Below, in pieces: positions 1 to 9,225 of a stretch of DNA of 64,000 nt. Both the position numbers and the translations under genes were made by a program. The stretch is taken from assembly GCA_021784575.1 (NCBI GenBank), contig JAJYHX010000008.1, forward strand, positions 1 through 64,000. The letters run 5' to 3'. The DNA is from Nitrospirota bacterium (lineage in GTDB: Bacteria; Nitrospirota; JACRHJ01). How positions within the stretch are numbered: position 1 is the first letter of the stretch; the number at the start of each line of letters is the position of its first letter. The notes under the pieces are model-generated. The model was not told where the DNA came from. It made no database searches and was given only the letters and a program-made list of their open reading frames with translations.

Positions 1-58
1 GGATCGCCTCTTCCTTGAACTCCCGGCTAAACTTACGCCTTACCTCCTTCTCGCTCAT
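1..58 (-). CDS. IS3/IS911-type transposase OrfA, N-terminal fragment (runs off the window)
   Basis: Reading leftward from an ATG at 58-56, the first 19 residues are MSEKEVRRKFSREFKEEAI. The 'RRKFSREFKEEAI' pattern is the classic start of the helix-turn-helix OrfA of IS3-family elements, which binds the element's ends. A clear ribosome binding site (GGAGGTGA) sits six bases upstream. The gene continues beyond position 1, so nothing can be said of its intactness. Confidence 0.6.
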   Translation of the reverse strand, partial: MSEKEVRRKFSREFKEEAI

Positions 59-112
59 GAACTCACCTCCAAGTCAGTAGATTACTACTTGCTTTTCGGT
101 GTGTCCACTAAA
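1..112 (-). mobile_element. end of an IS3-type insertion sequence, partial
   Basis: The left edge of the window holds the 5' end of a transposase gene on the minus strand, followed by its ribosome binding site and a short non-coding end. That end carries the motif tgtccacta directly next to a truncated unrelated reading frame. TGTCCACT-type ends are common in IS3-like elements. A related terminus (tgtccacttttt) occurs at 19917. The rest of the element lies outside the window, so family and length cannot be fixed. Confidence 0.55.
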
Positions 113-534
113 TCAGGGCAAAGTCAACTTCGAATGGTTTAATCTCAATAACTGTTGAAGGAAAGGTTAGCGAACCTTTTGATAAAACCTTAGACGAATG
201 GAAGGTTGGAGCGTCTCCTGGCAAGCAAAAGCGGCTTAATTATTTACTGGGAACTCTTGGATTAAATGAGCCAATCCGAGGTAGTATTCGGTATCAATTG
301 TTACACAGGGCTGCTTGTTCCATAATCGAAGCGGAAAAATATGGGGCAAAGCAAGCTGCAATGATAATTCATTCGTTCAGCCATAATGATAAACATTTCG
401 GTGACTTTAAACAATTTGTTCAGTTGTTTGGGCAACAAGCCGAGATTGGGCATCTGGTTACAGTCCCCACGCCAGACGGGATTACGCTCTATCTTGCATG
501 GGTTCACGGGGATGAGAAGTTTTTGGGATACTGA
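112..534 (+). pseudogene. truncated gene, C-terminal part of a DUF6946-like protein
   Basis: An open frame runs from about 112 to the TGA at 534 and encodes a well-formed polypeptide (GLISITVEGKVSEPFDKTL ... YLAWVHGDEKFLGY). It has no plausible start at its upstream end; the frame is stopped by TAA at 109-111 inside the IS end. The residues resemble the C-terminal half of the uncharacterised DUF6946 family, a recollection without a search. An IS insertion or IS-mediated deletion probably removed the 5' half. Its codon use is more AT-rich than the neighbouring genes, suggesting acquired DNA. It converges with the rhodanese gene three bases downstream. Confidence 0.6.
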
Positions 535-536
535 AC

Positions 537-851
537 TTACCACCTGCTTATCCCGCCAGCGAGGTTCCTGACGCGGAAGCCAAGGCTCTTGAGCTTCTTG
601 CAGGCGAACGCGCTCCTGACGCCGCTCGCGCAATATACCACGACCTCTTTCGCCTTCGGCACTTCCTTTACGCGCGCATCGAGCTCGCTTAGCGGTATGA
701 GCTTCGCGCCGTCTATCTTGCGCCTCTGATATTCCGACGGCGTGCGCACGTCAAGAAGGAAGAAGTCCTCTTTCCTGCCCTTTTTTTCCTTGAGTTCAGT
801 TGTATCTATGCTTTCACAGCCCAGTCCCGCCAGCAGAGAAAAAAGTCCCAT
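537..851 (-). CDS. single-domain rhodanese-like sulfurtransferase
   Basis: This 104-residue protein is one rhodanese domain. The DVRTPSEY substrate-side motif is near residue 34, and the active-site loop C-A-S-G-V-R-S is near residue 74, with the persulfide-forming cysteine present. The C-terminus (NLAGGISRW) is the usual end of stand-alone rhodaneses such as GlpE/PspE. There is no clear signal peptide, although the first dozen residues are hydrophobic. Such proteins transfer sulfane sulfur to thiols or cyanide; the physiological partner is unknown here. It is the last gene of a minus-strand run below the rRNA methyltransferase. Confidence 0.85.
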   Translation of the reverse strand: MGLFSLLAGLGCESIDTTELKEKKGRKEDFFLLDVRTPSEYQRRKIDGAKLIPLSELDARVKEVPKAKEVVVYCASGVRSAFACKKLKSLGFRVRNLAGGISRW

Positions 852-918
852 TGTCTTGCTCCTTATTTCTACGAAGTTATTCCGAAAACGAGAGATTATA
901 CCAGAAAAGGGCGGCGGT

Positions 919-1764
919 TCAAATTATTTTTTGGGAGTAGCGCCCGGCGGAGAGGTTCTGTCTGACGGCCTCGTAGAGGATTATGGACGCCGCCGAGGCC
1001 ACGTTAAGCGAATCTATCATCGTTGCCATGGGGATGGATACCCTGTAGTCCGCAAGCTTGCCCGCCTCCGGCGGAAGGCCCGCCCCTTCCTGGCCAAGGA
1101 GCAGGATGGTCGGTTTTGTATAGTCGATGTCGAAATATTTAGGCTTCGCGGAGACCATCGCGGCCACGGTCTGATAGCCCCTGGGCTTGAAATTGCCGAT
1201 AAACGCTTCAAGGGATGGCGTCTTTAACGTCGGGAGCCGGAATATGCTTCCCATCGTCGCCCGGAGCGCCTTTGGGTTATAGAAATCCACCGTCCCCGGC
1301 GTCGTTACGACGCCGCCCGCGCCCGCAGCCTCCGCTACCCTGACGATTGTCCCGAGGTTCCCGGGGTCCTGCAGGAGATGCGCGACGATAATCATCGGCA
1401 TCTGGCTGTTCAGAAGGTCGTCTTCCGAGAATTCCCGAGGCTCTACAAGGGCAAGGACTCCCTGGCTCGTCTTTGTCTCGGAGAGATAGTCCATCACCCT
1501 CTCGGCCACCCACATCACTTCTATCCCCTGCCCTCGGGCTGATTCCACAAGCATCGCCGCCCTTTCGTTTTCGGCGGCAAGTGGCGAGATTATAAGCTTT
1601 TTTACGCTTCTGCCCTGTTCGAGTATCTCCTCGGTTATCCTGATGCCCTCGACCATGAACCGGCCATCTTTCTGGCGGTTCCGCGAAAGCGACAGGGATT
1701 TCAGGTATTTTACGATCCTGTTGCTCCTGCTGCTTATGATTTCGGTTGGGGCCTGGCAATTCAT
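919..1764 (-). CDS. TrmH/SpoU-family RNA 2'-O-methyltransferase
   Basis: The 281-residue protein has the two-part layout of RlmB/TsnR-type enzymes: an N-terminal RNA-binding region (about 1-105) and a C-terminal SPOUT methyltransferase domain. The three SPOUT motifs are visible: QDPGNLGTIVRVAEAAG, LLLGQEGAGL and IPMATMIDSLNVASAASIIL. Together they form the knotted SAM site that methylates a ribose 2'-OH, most often in 23S rRNA. The exact target nucleotide cannot be told from sequence. The ATG overlaps the stop of the FabZ-like gene by four bases, so the two are probably translationally coupled. Confidence 0.85.
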   Translation of the reverse strand: MNCQAPTEIISSRSNRIVKYLKSLSLSRNRQKDGRFMVEGIRITEEILEQGRSVKKLIISPLAAENERAAMLVESARGQGIEVMWVAERVMDYLSETKTSQGVLALVEPREFSEDDLLNSQMPMIIVAHLLQDPGNLGTIVRVAEAAGAGGVVTTPGTVDFYNPKALRATMGSIFRLPTLKTPSLEAFIGNFKPRGYQTVAAMVSAKPKYFDIDYTKPTILLLGQEGAGLPPEAGKLADYRVSIPMATMIDSLNVASAASIILYEAVRQNLSAGRYSQKII

Positions 1765-2192
1765 TCTACGGCCTTTGCTGGTATGCTGAAAGTCAATACC
1801 CCTTCGGCGGCGGGCTCTCCGTCAACCTCGGCCCTGCCCCTGAAACGGGCCATGCCCATCGCGGCGGCCTCGAACTCCACGAAATATCGTATCTCATTGC
1901 CGGATATGGCTTTTTTATGGAACCTGAAGTCCGTCACGGCGGCGAGAAAACCGGGGCTGGGGTGCGCGGGTCCTTCCGGGGCTTCGGGCGCGGCGGCTGC
2001 GGCGGCAAGCTGCGCCATGCCCTCGACCAGGAATACCTGCGGGTAAGCCCCCGCCGGGGCGAATGAGCAGTCTGCAGTGAGATTCTTTATTGCTATCGCG
2101 GACTTACCGGGCATAAGCTCAACAATCCTGTCGAGCATAAGGAACGGATACGAATGCGGCAATGCCTTGTTCGGGTTCAGAGAATCGCTCAT
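1761..2192 (-). CDS. FabZ-like hotdog-fold 3-hydroxyacyl-ACP dehydratase
   Basis: The 143-residue protein carries the FabZ signature LPHSYPFLMLDRIVE near residue 10, with the catalytic-type histidine, and the central-helix motif FLVEGMAQLAA with the Glu of the active site. It therefore probably dehydrates 3-hydroxyacyl-ACP, or acts as an ACP-linked hotdog protein. It is divergent and rich in Ala/Pro in the middle (AAAAAAPEAPEGPAHPSPG), so it may be a paralogue of the housekeeping FabZ. The start at 2192 is chosen because the promoter at 2239-2267 lies downstream of the longer open frame's start, and GGAGA precedes it. First gene of its operon. Confidence 0.75.
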   Translation of the reverse strand: MSDSLNPNKALPHSYPFLMLDRIVELMPGKSAIAIKNLTADCSFAPAGAYPQVFLVEGMAQLAAAAAAPEAPEGPAHPSPGFLAAVTDFRFHKKAISGNEIRYFVEFEAAAMGMARFRGRAEVDGEPAAEGVLTFSIPAKAVE

Positions 2193-2238
2193 CTGTGAGT
2201 CTCCGCACGAATAGATTGACTGGGACTCAAAATAATTT

Positions 2239-2267
2239 ATTGTAACCGTAACCATGTAAATAATCAA
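2239..2267 (-). promoter_or_regulatory. sigma-70-type promoter for the dehydratase-methyltransferase operon
   Basis: On the minus strand TTGATT (2267-2262) and TACAAT (2244-2239) are separated by exactly 17 bases. The predicted transcript starts near 2232, giving a leader of about 40 bases to the ATG at 2192. No competing promoter is visible nearer the gene. Confidence 0.6.
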
Positions 2268-2370
2268 GCGTTTTTTTGTGCCTGCATACCGTAAAAAGAG
2301 ACACGCTCTCTGCGCACACTTTTTGCCCCGAAATCACGCCGTCCCCGCACCCCCTTTTTGGCCCGAAATT

Positions 2371-2395
2371 GCCCGAAAACGGCCCGTTTTCGGGC
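2371..2395. repeat. perfect 11-bp inverted repeat in the intergenic region
   Basis: The arms gcccgaaaacg and cgttttcgggc flank a three-base loop. A further copy of gcccgaaa lies ten bases to the left. There is no clean T-run on either side, so it is not called as a terminator. It lies in the 540-base gene-free stretch 2268-2804, which otherwise contains only the repeat elements listed below; no reading frame there looks coding. Confidence 0.6.
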
Positions 2396-2560
2396 CGCTT
2401 TCGATACCGCCGGGAAAATGTGATTTTTACTGTTTTTTCTTTAATAATCAATATATTGTATCGCCAATCCGGAATAGACACTGACAATGAACTTCGCCTA
2501 CCGATGAGGATTGCTCACTGGCGTTTGGGCCAAAGTATAAGTAAATAGCATCGCCATTCA

Positions 2561-2611
2561 TCCCCCTCTTAAGATAAGAGGGGGAACGAGGGGGCGTTAT
2601 GACAACTGTAG
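2561..2611. repeat. dispersed repeat, CCCCTCTTA-AGA-TAAGAGGGG type
   Basis: A perfect hairpin (ccccctctta / taagaggggg) is followed by gaacgagggggcgttatgac. The same unit recurs at 47667-47757 (ccctcttaagataaga, then gggggagttatga), so this is a dispersed intergenic repeat. The function is unknown. Confidence 0.7.
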
Positions 2612-2642
2612 CTTCTTCGCGCTGCTAAGAATTACGGGCGGT

Positions 2643-2762
2643 GGCAAACCCTCTCCCGGCCTTCGGCCACCCTCTCCCATGAAAGGGAGAGGGGTGAACT
2701 TTTACCCTCCCCCGCTGCTGGGGGAGGGAACCGGCTCCCGCCGGTGGGAGAGGGCTGAGGGC
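2643..2762. repeat. dispersed CCCTCTCCC / GGGAGAGGG repeat cluster
   Basis: Several short inverted units (ccctctcccggcc..., ctctcccatgaaagggagag, ccctcccccgctgctgggggaggg, ggtgggagagggc) are packed in 120 bases between the dehydratase promoter and glnK. Related units occur at 9130, 38837, 43777, 58932 and 59001. Units of this type in the same genome can lie inside genes. Confidence 0.65.
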
Positions 2763-2804
2763 CGGGCGCAGGGGCGCGCCCTGCTTTCTGCCGCCGGGGA
2801 TCGG

Positions 2805-4485
<1,681 letters not shown>

Positions 4486-4530
4486 GTTTTTGCTCCTCCT
4501 TTTTGAGTGGAAACTGTTTGACATGGACAT

Positions 4531-4546
4531 TACAAAGTCCGTGCCA
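4531..4546 (-). promoter_or_regulatory. sigma-54 (RpoN) promoter for amt-glnK
   Basis: The minus strand reads TGGCACG-GACT-TTGTA, against the consensus TGGCACG-N4-TTGCA/T: one mismatch in the -12 box and the correct spacing. Transcription would start near 4520, some 35 bases before the GTG of amt. Nitrogen-starvation control through NtrC-like activators is the established pattern for amt-glnK operons. The rest of the gene-free stretch 4547-4833 shows no other recognisable element. Confidence 0.8.
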
Positions 4547-4833
4547 GCAGGAGAAAAACGGCGGGAGAATCCCTTAACCGAATGACAAGCAAGGATAATC
4601 CGACATTTTTGCAGGGCTTCAAGTTTGCATTACATCTTTGTATCGATGCACACAAAAAAGGCAGGAAGGCATGGAATGTATATTAATTATGCACGCCGGC
4701 CTGGATTACCGCGCGGATGCGGCATATTACCTTGCCGTCAAATCTCAAGTCAAGCGGGTTGGGGCACCTAAGTTTGCAACTCCCCTTTTTGTGTTATACT
4801 ATTTCCAGTAGGCATAAAAATTGGGAGGTGGAG

Positions 4834-5013
4834 ATGAAAAGCGACCCGGTATGCGGAATGGACGTGAAGGAAGACAGCCAGTACAATACGCTCCACGGCG
4901 GGCAGAAGATGTATTTCTGCAGCAGGGACTGCCAGCAGAAGTTCATCAAGAACCCCGACCAGTACATTGCCAAGAGCAAGGAAAGCTCTGAAAAGGGCAG
5001 GAAGGTTGCTTAG
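4834..5013 (+). CDS. small YHS-domain protein
   Basis: The 59-residue protein is essentially one YHS domain: DPVCGMDV at residues 4-11 and YFCSRDCQQKFIKNPDQYI at about 27-45, with the Cys residues that define this TRASH-like metal-binding fold. YHS domains occur alone or attached to copper ATPases and toluene monooxygenases and are thought to bind metal. The ATG at 4834 has a strong ribosome binding site (GGGAGGTGGAG). A terminator hairpin lies just after the stop. It converges on and overlaps the VanZ-like gene by four bases. Confidence 0.85.
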   Translation: MKSDPVCGMDVKEDSQYNTLHGGQKMYFCSRDCQQKFIKNPDQYIAKSKESSEKGRKVA

Positions 5014-5510
5014 GGGAGGCCTTGGCCTCCTGCCGTTGTAGTATGGATTGAAACGCCGCCTCCGCGCGGCGTTTTTCTTTTTCCCGCCCCGGATATGAAC
5101 GCCGTGACAACTATCGCCAGGGCAGAGGTGGCAGTGTCGAGGACGACGTCGGATACCTCCGCGCCCCTGCCGCCCGCAAGATACTGGTGTATCTCGTCGC
5201 TCGAAGCCCATAGCGCGCATATGAGAAGAACCGTAAGACCGGCCCTTGCCATATTCCGGCGCGATCCCTTCAGCGCCGCCCTGTACCACAGGACGGCGAG
5301 GACGGCGTAGATGAATACGTGCGCGGACTTCCGGACGATGAAGTCCGCAGTGTTCAGTGAGGATGCGTCGTAGTTGTAACCGATGAAGTCGAGAATGCGG
5401 CCAATGATGGGCTTCGTGAACGCGGAGCCGAAATAGTGAGTGGACAGCGTGAACATCACGGCCATCCAGAGAAGCGCGGGAACGTAGGGTTTTATCTTCG
5501 AGGTGTTCAA
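5010..5510 (-). CDS. VanZ-family membrane protein
   Basis: About 166 residues with four predicted membrane helices. The VanZ core is visible: FIVRKSAHVFIYAVLAVLWYRA, then WASSDEIHQYLAGGRGAEVSDVVLDT. VanZ was named for low-level teicoplanin resistance, but most members have no known role. The start is the TTG at 5510, which overlaps the stop of the REC-PilZ gene (TTGA) and has GAGGAAG upstream. The 3' end contains the terminator hairpin of the convergent YHS gene, so its last 25 or so residues (GKRKTPRGGGVSIHTTTAGG) are encoded by hairpin DNA and probably not conserved. Confidence 0.75.
   Translation of the reverse strand: MNTSKIKPYVPALLWMAVMFTLSTHYFGSAFTKPIIGRILDFIGYNYDASSLNTADFIVRKSAHVFIYAVLAVLWYRAALKGSRRNMARAGLTVLLICALWASSDEIHQYLAGGRGAEVSDVVLDTATSALAIVVTAFISGAGKRKTPRGGGVSIHTTTAGGQGLP
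5051..5081 (+). terminator. intrinsic terminator of the YHS gene
   Basis: The arms aaacgccgc and gcggcgttt flank a six-base loop and are followed by ttctttttc. A second hairpin, ggaggcc-tt-ggcctcc, lies directly after the YHS stop codon at about 5015-5030. Both lie within the 3' end of the opposing VanZ reading frame. Confidence 0.75.
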
Positions 5511-6199
5511 TGCCTTGTCTTCCTCGCTATGAAGCCTTCGATACTGCCGGGGTTTCCTTCCTTGAAATCCGTGAATTTCACCCCGTACCTCATCATGTCC
5601 GTATTGCTCGGAGCAATCCTCATGACATCCGCCCTTGCCGCGACCCTGTTGAATTCCGACGCGCCGGGGATGAAGAACGACACCTCGATGCCTTCCCCGA
5701 CACTCAAGGTCCTGTTGCACTCGAACAGAAGCCCGGTCGTGCTCACATCCACGGTGTTTGCGAGGAAGAACTCGTCTCCCAGCCTCCCGCCTATCTTCAC
5801 CTTGACGAGTATCCTTATCGACTGTCTTACCGGGATGCCGAGGAGCTTCGCTATCTTCTCTGCCAGCTCGTGCTTGTCTATCGGCTTCTTTACGAAGTCG
5901 TTTGCCCCGGCCTCGCCGCAACGGCGGACTTCGTCCTGGTCGTTCAGGAGCGTTACCAGGATAATCGAGACGTGTTTGAGCTCCGGGTCGCCGCGGATTG
6001 TCTTGCAGACCTCGTCGCCGCCAAGCCCCGGCATGTGGAGGTCCATAATTATTATATCCGCTTTTTCGGTTTTATGCACCTCAAGGGCCTCGCGGCCGCT
6101 TGTGGCGGTGAAAATCTGGAAAATGTCTCTTTCGAGCAGACCTACCTGACGTTCAAGGATTGAACGGACGCTTTCTACCAGCAGTACCTTTTTTTTCAT
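5507..6199 (-). CDS. response regulator with PilZ output domain (REC-PilZ)
   Basis: Residues 1-120 form a receiver domain with phospho-acceptor Asp53 (IIMDLHMPG) and Lys of FVKKPID. The usual N-terminal acidic pair is only partly kept (LLVES). Residues 125-225 form a PilZ domain with the c-di-GMP motif RQSIR and DVSTTG, matching RxxxR and D/NxSxxG. The protein is thus expected to link a phosphorelay to c-di-GMP. Its kinase is not adjacent. The first 47 bases overlap the end of proS, and it is coupled to the VanZ-like gene by a four-base overlap. Confidence 0.85.
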   Translation of the reverse strand: MKKKVLLVESVRSILERQVGLLERDIFQIFTATSGREALEVHKTEKADIIIMDLHMPGLGGDEVCKTIRGDPELKHVSIILVTLLNDQDEVRRCGEAGANDFVKKPIDKHELAEKIAKLLGIPVRQSIRILVKVKIGGRLGDEFFLANTVDVSTTGLLFECNRTLSVGEGIEVSFFIPGASEFNRVAARADVMRIAPSNTDMMRYGVKFTDFKEGNPGSIEGFIARKTRH

Positions 6200-8042
6200 T
6201 TATTATTTCTCCGGTCTTGCATGCGGCTTCCGATACTCTTACCTTCAGAGCCTCTCCGGCGCTTCTCCTCTTTACCTCCACGAGCCCATCCTTCAGGTTC
6301 TTCTCCCCCACGACGACGCTGACGGGGAACCCGATAAGGTCGGCGTCCTTGAACTTGAACCCGGCCCGAAGGTCCCGGTCGTCCAGGAGCGCCTCCACGC
6401 CGTCTTTCTTGAGCTCCTCGTAAATCTCCGTCGCCGCGTCCATGACGCCCTTGTCGTTGACGTTCAGCGGCAGGACGATTACCTCATACGGCGCAATCGG
6501 CGCGGGCCAGATGATGCCGTTCTTGTCGTTGTTCTGCTCGATGGCGGCGGCGGCTGTGCGCCCGACGCCTATGCCGTAGCAGCCCATAATCATCGGCTTA
6601 TCGGAGCCGTCGTCGTCCTTGTAAGTGCATTTCATCGCCTCGGAATATTTCGTCCCCAGCATGAAAATGTGGCCGACCTCGATGCCCTTGAAAATCTCAA
6701 TCTTGCCGGAGCCGCATTTCGGGCACGGGTCGCCGGGGGCGATTTTGCGGAGGTCCCAAAATTTAATGAGATGAACGGGCGTAGGTGTAACGCCTAAAGC
6801 AAAATCTCCCATATTGACATCCTTAAAGTGCGTATCTGCTTTATTCCCGCCGGTGATAAAATTCCTCATTCCATCAACAGCATGATCTGCAATAATAATC
6901 ACATCTTTAAGTCCTACGGGGCCAGCAAAACCGGAAGGAGCGCCCGTTACCCGCTCGACCGTTTCCTTATCCGCAAGCGCAATCTCCACATTCTTATCGC
7001 CAGACATTACTTTAATATACTCATTGGGATCCTGATATCCAGGCCACAGATTTTTCAGAGTCATCACAAATTTTTTAAGCTTTATCTCATTAACCTCATG
7101 GTCGCCCCGCACAAGGACAGCAATCGTGACCTTCTTAGCTGCACCTTCAAATACATCATATATCAGCGTCTTAACTATCTTCTTCAGTGGCACATGCAGG
7201 AATTCCGCGACCTCCTCGACGGTCTTTTTGCCGGGGGTATGGACTTTTTCAAGGGGCTTCAACTCGCCGCCGTCGTCTTCGACCATCTCGCGCGGAAGAC
7301 GGCTTGGCTCTACCTGCTCCGGCGGCTTGCACTCCGCCTTCTCCACGTTCGCGGCGTACTCGCACGAATCGCACGAGGCGATAAAGTCCTCGCCCGTCTC
7401 GGCCAATACCATGAACTCGTGCGAAAAACTCCCGCCGATATTGCCCGTGTCCGCCTCGACCGCGCGGAAGTTCAGCCCGCAACGTGTAAATATCCGTTTA
7501 TACGTCTCATACATGTTCCAGTATTCGGCTTCGGCGGACTCGTTGTCCTTGTGGAAGCTGTATGCGTCCTTCATGATGAACTCGCGCCCGCGCATGAGGC
7601 CGAATCGGGGGCGGATTTCGTCCCGGAACTTCGTCTGTATCTGGTAGAGGTTCATCGGGAGCTGGCGGTAGGACTTCGCCTCTCTTTTGACGAGGTCTGT
7701 TATGACCTCCTCGGCGGTCGGCGCGATGCAGAACTCGTTGTCGTGCCTATCCTTGAACCTAAGCAGTTCCTTGCCGTAGAAGTCCCACCTGCCGGACTGT
7801 CTCCAGAGGTCTGCCGGCTGGACGGCGGGCATCATGATCTCCTGCGCGCCCGCACTGTCCATCTCCTGGCGGACAATCTCGGCGACCTTCATGACGGTGC
7901 GCCATCCGAGCGGCAGATACGTATAAATCCCAGCCGCGACCTTCCTTATCATCCCCGCGCGCACCATCAGCCTGTGCGAGATTACCTCCGCCTCGGCAGG
8001 GTCTTCCTTCAATGTCGGTATAAGTAGTCTCGAGTAGAGCAT
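6153..8042 (-). CDS. proS: prolyl-tRNA synthetase (bacterial type with editing insertion)
   Basis: The 629-residue class II synthetase charges tRNA-Pro. The N-terminal catalytic domain has the RKVAAGIYTYLPLGWR start region, the motif 2 region (YQIQTKFRDEIRPRFGLMRGREF) and motif 3 (MGCYGIGVGRTAAAAIEQ). An INS-type cis-editing domain lies at about residues 240-400, and an anticodon-binding domain ends the protein. The segment at about 6745-7195, within the editing domain, is clearly lower in GC (23 of 60 in 6841-6900) than the flanks (39 of 60 in 6541-6600). It starts two bases after ispG would end and is part of the uppS-to-proS operon. Confidence 0.95.
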   Translation of the reverse strand: MLYSRLLIPTLKEDPAEAEVISHRLMVRAGMIRKVAAGIYTYLPLGWRTVMKVAEIVRQEMDSAGAQEIMMPAVQPADLWRQSGRWDFYGKELLRFKDRHDNEFCIAPTAEEVITDLVKREAKSYRQLPMNLYQIQTKFRDEIRPRFGLMRGREFIMKDAYSFHKDNESAEAEYWNMYETYKRIFTRCGLNFRAVEADTGNIGGSFSHEFMVLAETGEDFIASCDSCEYAANVEKAECKPPEQVEPSRLPREMVEDDGGELKPLEKVHTPGKKTVEEVAEFLHVPLKKIVKTLIYDVFEGAAKKVTIAVLVRGDHEVNEIKLKKFVMTLKNLWPGYQDPNEYIKVMSGDKNVEIALADKETVERVTGAPSGFAGPVGLKDVIIIADHAVDGMRNFITGGNKADTHFKDVNMGDFALGVTPTPVHLIKFWDLRKIAPGDPCPKCGSGKIEIFKGIEVGHIFMLGTKYSEAMKCTYKDDDGSDKPMIMGCYGIGVGRTAAAAIEQNNDKNGIIWPAPIAPYEVIVLPLNVNDKGVMDAATEIYEELKKDGVEALLDDRDLRAGFKFKDADLIGFPVSVVVGEKNLKDGLVEVKRRSAGEALKVRVSEAACKTGEIINEKKGTAGRKRPFNP

Positions 8043-8044
8043 TT

Positions 8045-9109
8045 TTATCCTTTTGCCGCGTTCTCGACTTCGTTTACAAGGGCGTCGGCAAGCTCGTCTT
8101 CCCTGAGCTTACGGATTACCTCGCCTTTACGGAATAGAAGCCCGCGCCCCCTGCCGCCGGCGATGCCCATGTCGGCCAGGGCCGCCTCGCCCGGCCCGTT
8201 GACTATGCACCCCATGACGGCCACGTCGAACGGCTTGGTTACGTGTGAGAGCCGCCTTTCCACTTCCTGCGCAAGGCCGATTACGTCTATCTGCGTCCTG
8301 CCGCACGTGGGGCAGGAGATTATGTTCACACCGCGCTGGCGGAGGTGAAGGCTCTTCAGCATCTCCCACGCCGCCCTGACCTCCTCGACAGGATTGGCCG
8401 TGAGCGAGACGCGCATCGTGTCTCCTATGCCCGCAGCGAGGAGGATTCCAAGGCCGACGGAGGACTTCACCGTGCCGGAGAAGAGCGTCCCGGCTTCGGT
8501 TACGCCTATGTGCAGGGGATACCTTACCGTCTTCGACATAAGCCTGTACGCGTCAACGGTCGTCGGGACGTCGGAGGCCTTGATGGATATTTTCATGTCG
8601 AGGAAGTCCAGGTCTTCGAGGATGCGCACGTGCCTCATGGCGGATTCGACGAGCGCCTCAGGCGTCGGCTTCCCGTATTTCTTAAGCAGGTCTTCCTCAA
8701 GCGAGCCGGAGTTGACGCCGATGCGTATCGGAACTCCGCGTTCCTTCGCGGCCTTCACAAGCTCCACGACCTTTTGCCTCCCGCCGATGTTGCCGGGATT
8801 GATGCGAAGGCCGTCCACGCCCTTGTCGATTGCCGTGAGGGCCAGGCGGTGGTCGAAGTGAACGTCCGCGATGAGCGGTATGGAGATGGCTCTTTTTATT
8901 TTATCAAGCGACTTTGCCGCGTCCATGTCGAGTAGCGCAACGCGCACGACCTCGCAGCCCGCCCGCGCAAGCTCGTCAATCTGCCTGACGGTCGCCTTGA
9001 CGTCCCGCGTGTCGGTGTTGGTCATGGACTGGACGACGACGGGCGCACCGCCGCCTATGGGCACGCCGCCGAGGGTTATGCGGCGGGTCTTCCTGCGGGT
9101 GATTTTCAT
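8045..9109 (-). CDS. ispG: (E)-4-hydroxy-3-methylbut-2-enyl-diphosphate synthase IspG
   Basis: The 354-residue enzyme catalyses the penultimate step of the MEP isoprenoid pathway, converting MEcPP to HMBPP with a [4Fe-4S] cluster. The start region VPIGGGAPVVVQSMTNTDT and the TIM-barrel motifs PLIADVHFDHRLAL and GLRINPGNIG are typical. Cluster cysteines are CPTCGRTQID near residue 260 and VMGCIVNGPGEA near 300. The length suits the short bacterial form without a plant-type insertion. It lies between rseP and proS, as in many Deltaproteobacteria. Confidence 0.95.
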   Translation of the reverse strand: MKITRRKTRRITLGGVPIGGGAPVVVQSMTNTDTRDVKATVRQIDELARAGCEVVRVALLDMDAAKSLDKIKRAISIPLIADVHFDHRLALTAIDKGVDGLRINPGNIGGRQKVVELVKAAKERGVPIRIGVNSGSLEEDLLKKYGKPTPEALVESAMRHVRILEDLDFLDMKISIKASDVPTTVDAYRLMSKTVRYPLHIGVTEAGTLFSGTVKSSVGLGILLAAGIGDTMRVSLTANPVEEVRAAWEMLKSLHLRQRGVNIISCPTCGRTQIDVIGLAQEVERRLSHVTKPFDVAVMGCIVNGPGEAALADMGIAGGRGRGLLFRKGEVIRKLREDELADALVNEVENAAKG

Positions 9110-9129
9110 GGTGCTGTCCTCAATGGTGC

Positions 9130-9221
9130 TCCCTCACCCCCCAACCCCCTATCCCGGCGGGCGAGGGGAGATTTTATAATGTCCATCTCCTCGCGGGAGA
9201 GGGACTACGGGGTGAGGGGAT
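9130..9221. repeat. dispersed CCCTCACC / GGTGAGGG repeat between rseP and ispG
   Basis: The outer arms ccctcacccc and ggggtgaggg enclose smaller inverted units, including cccggcgggcgaggg and ctcctcgcgggagag. The element fills most of the gap between two operon genes and belongs to the same group as those at 2643 and 43777. Confidence 0.7.
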
Positions 9222-9225
9222 TTAT

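Noticed and set aside
742-1227. Plus-strand 161-residue frame
   Set aside because: Antisense to the rRNA methyltransferase and rhodanese; no motif.
2227-2487. 86-residue minus frame upstream of the dehydratase
   Set aside because: It overlaps the promoter and the 2371 hairpin and has low-complexity sequence.
2561-2611. Possible CRISPR unit
   Set aside because: No regularly spaced direct copies; the units are dispersed and palindromic.
6828-8027. Plus-strand open frame across proS
   Set aside because: Antisense to proS; no motif or start context.
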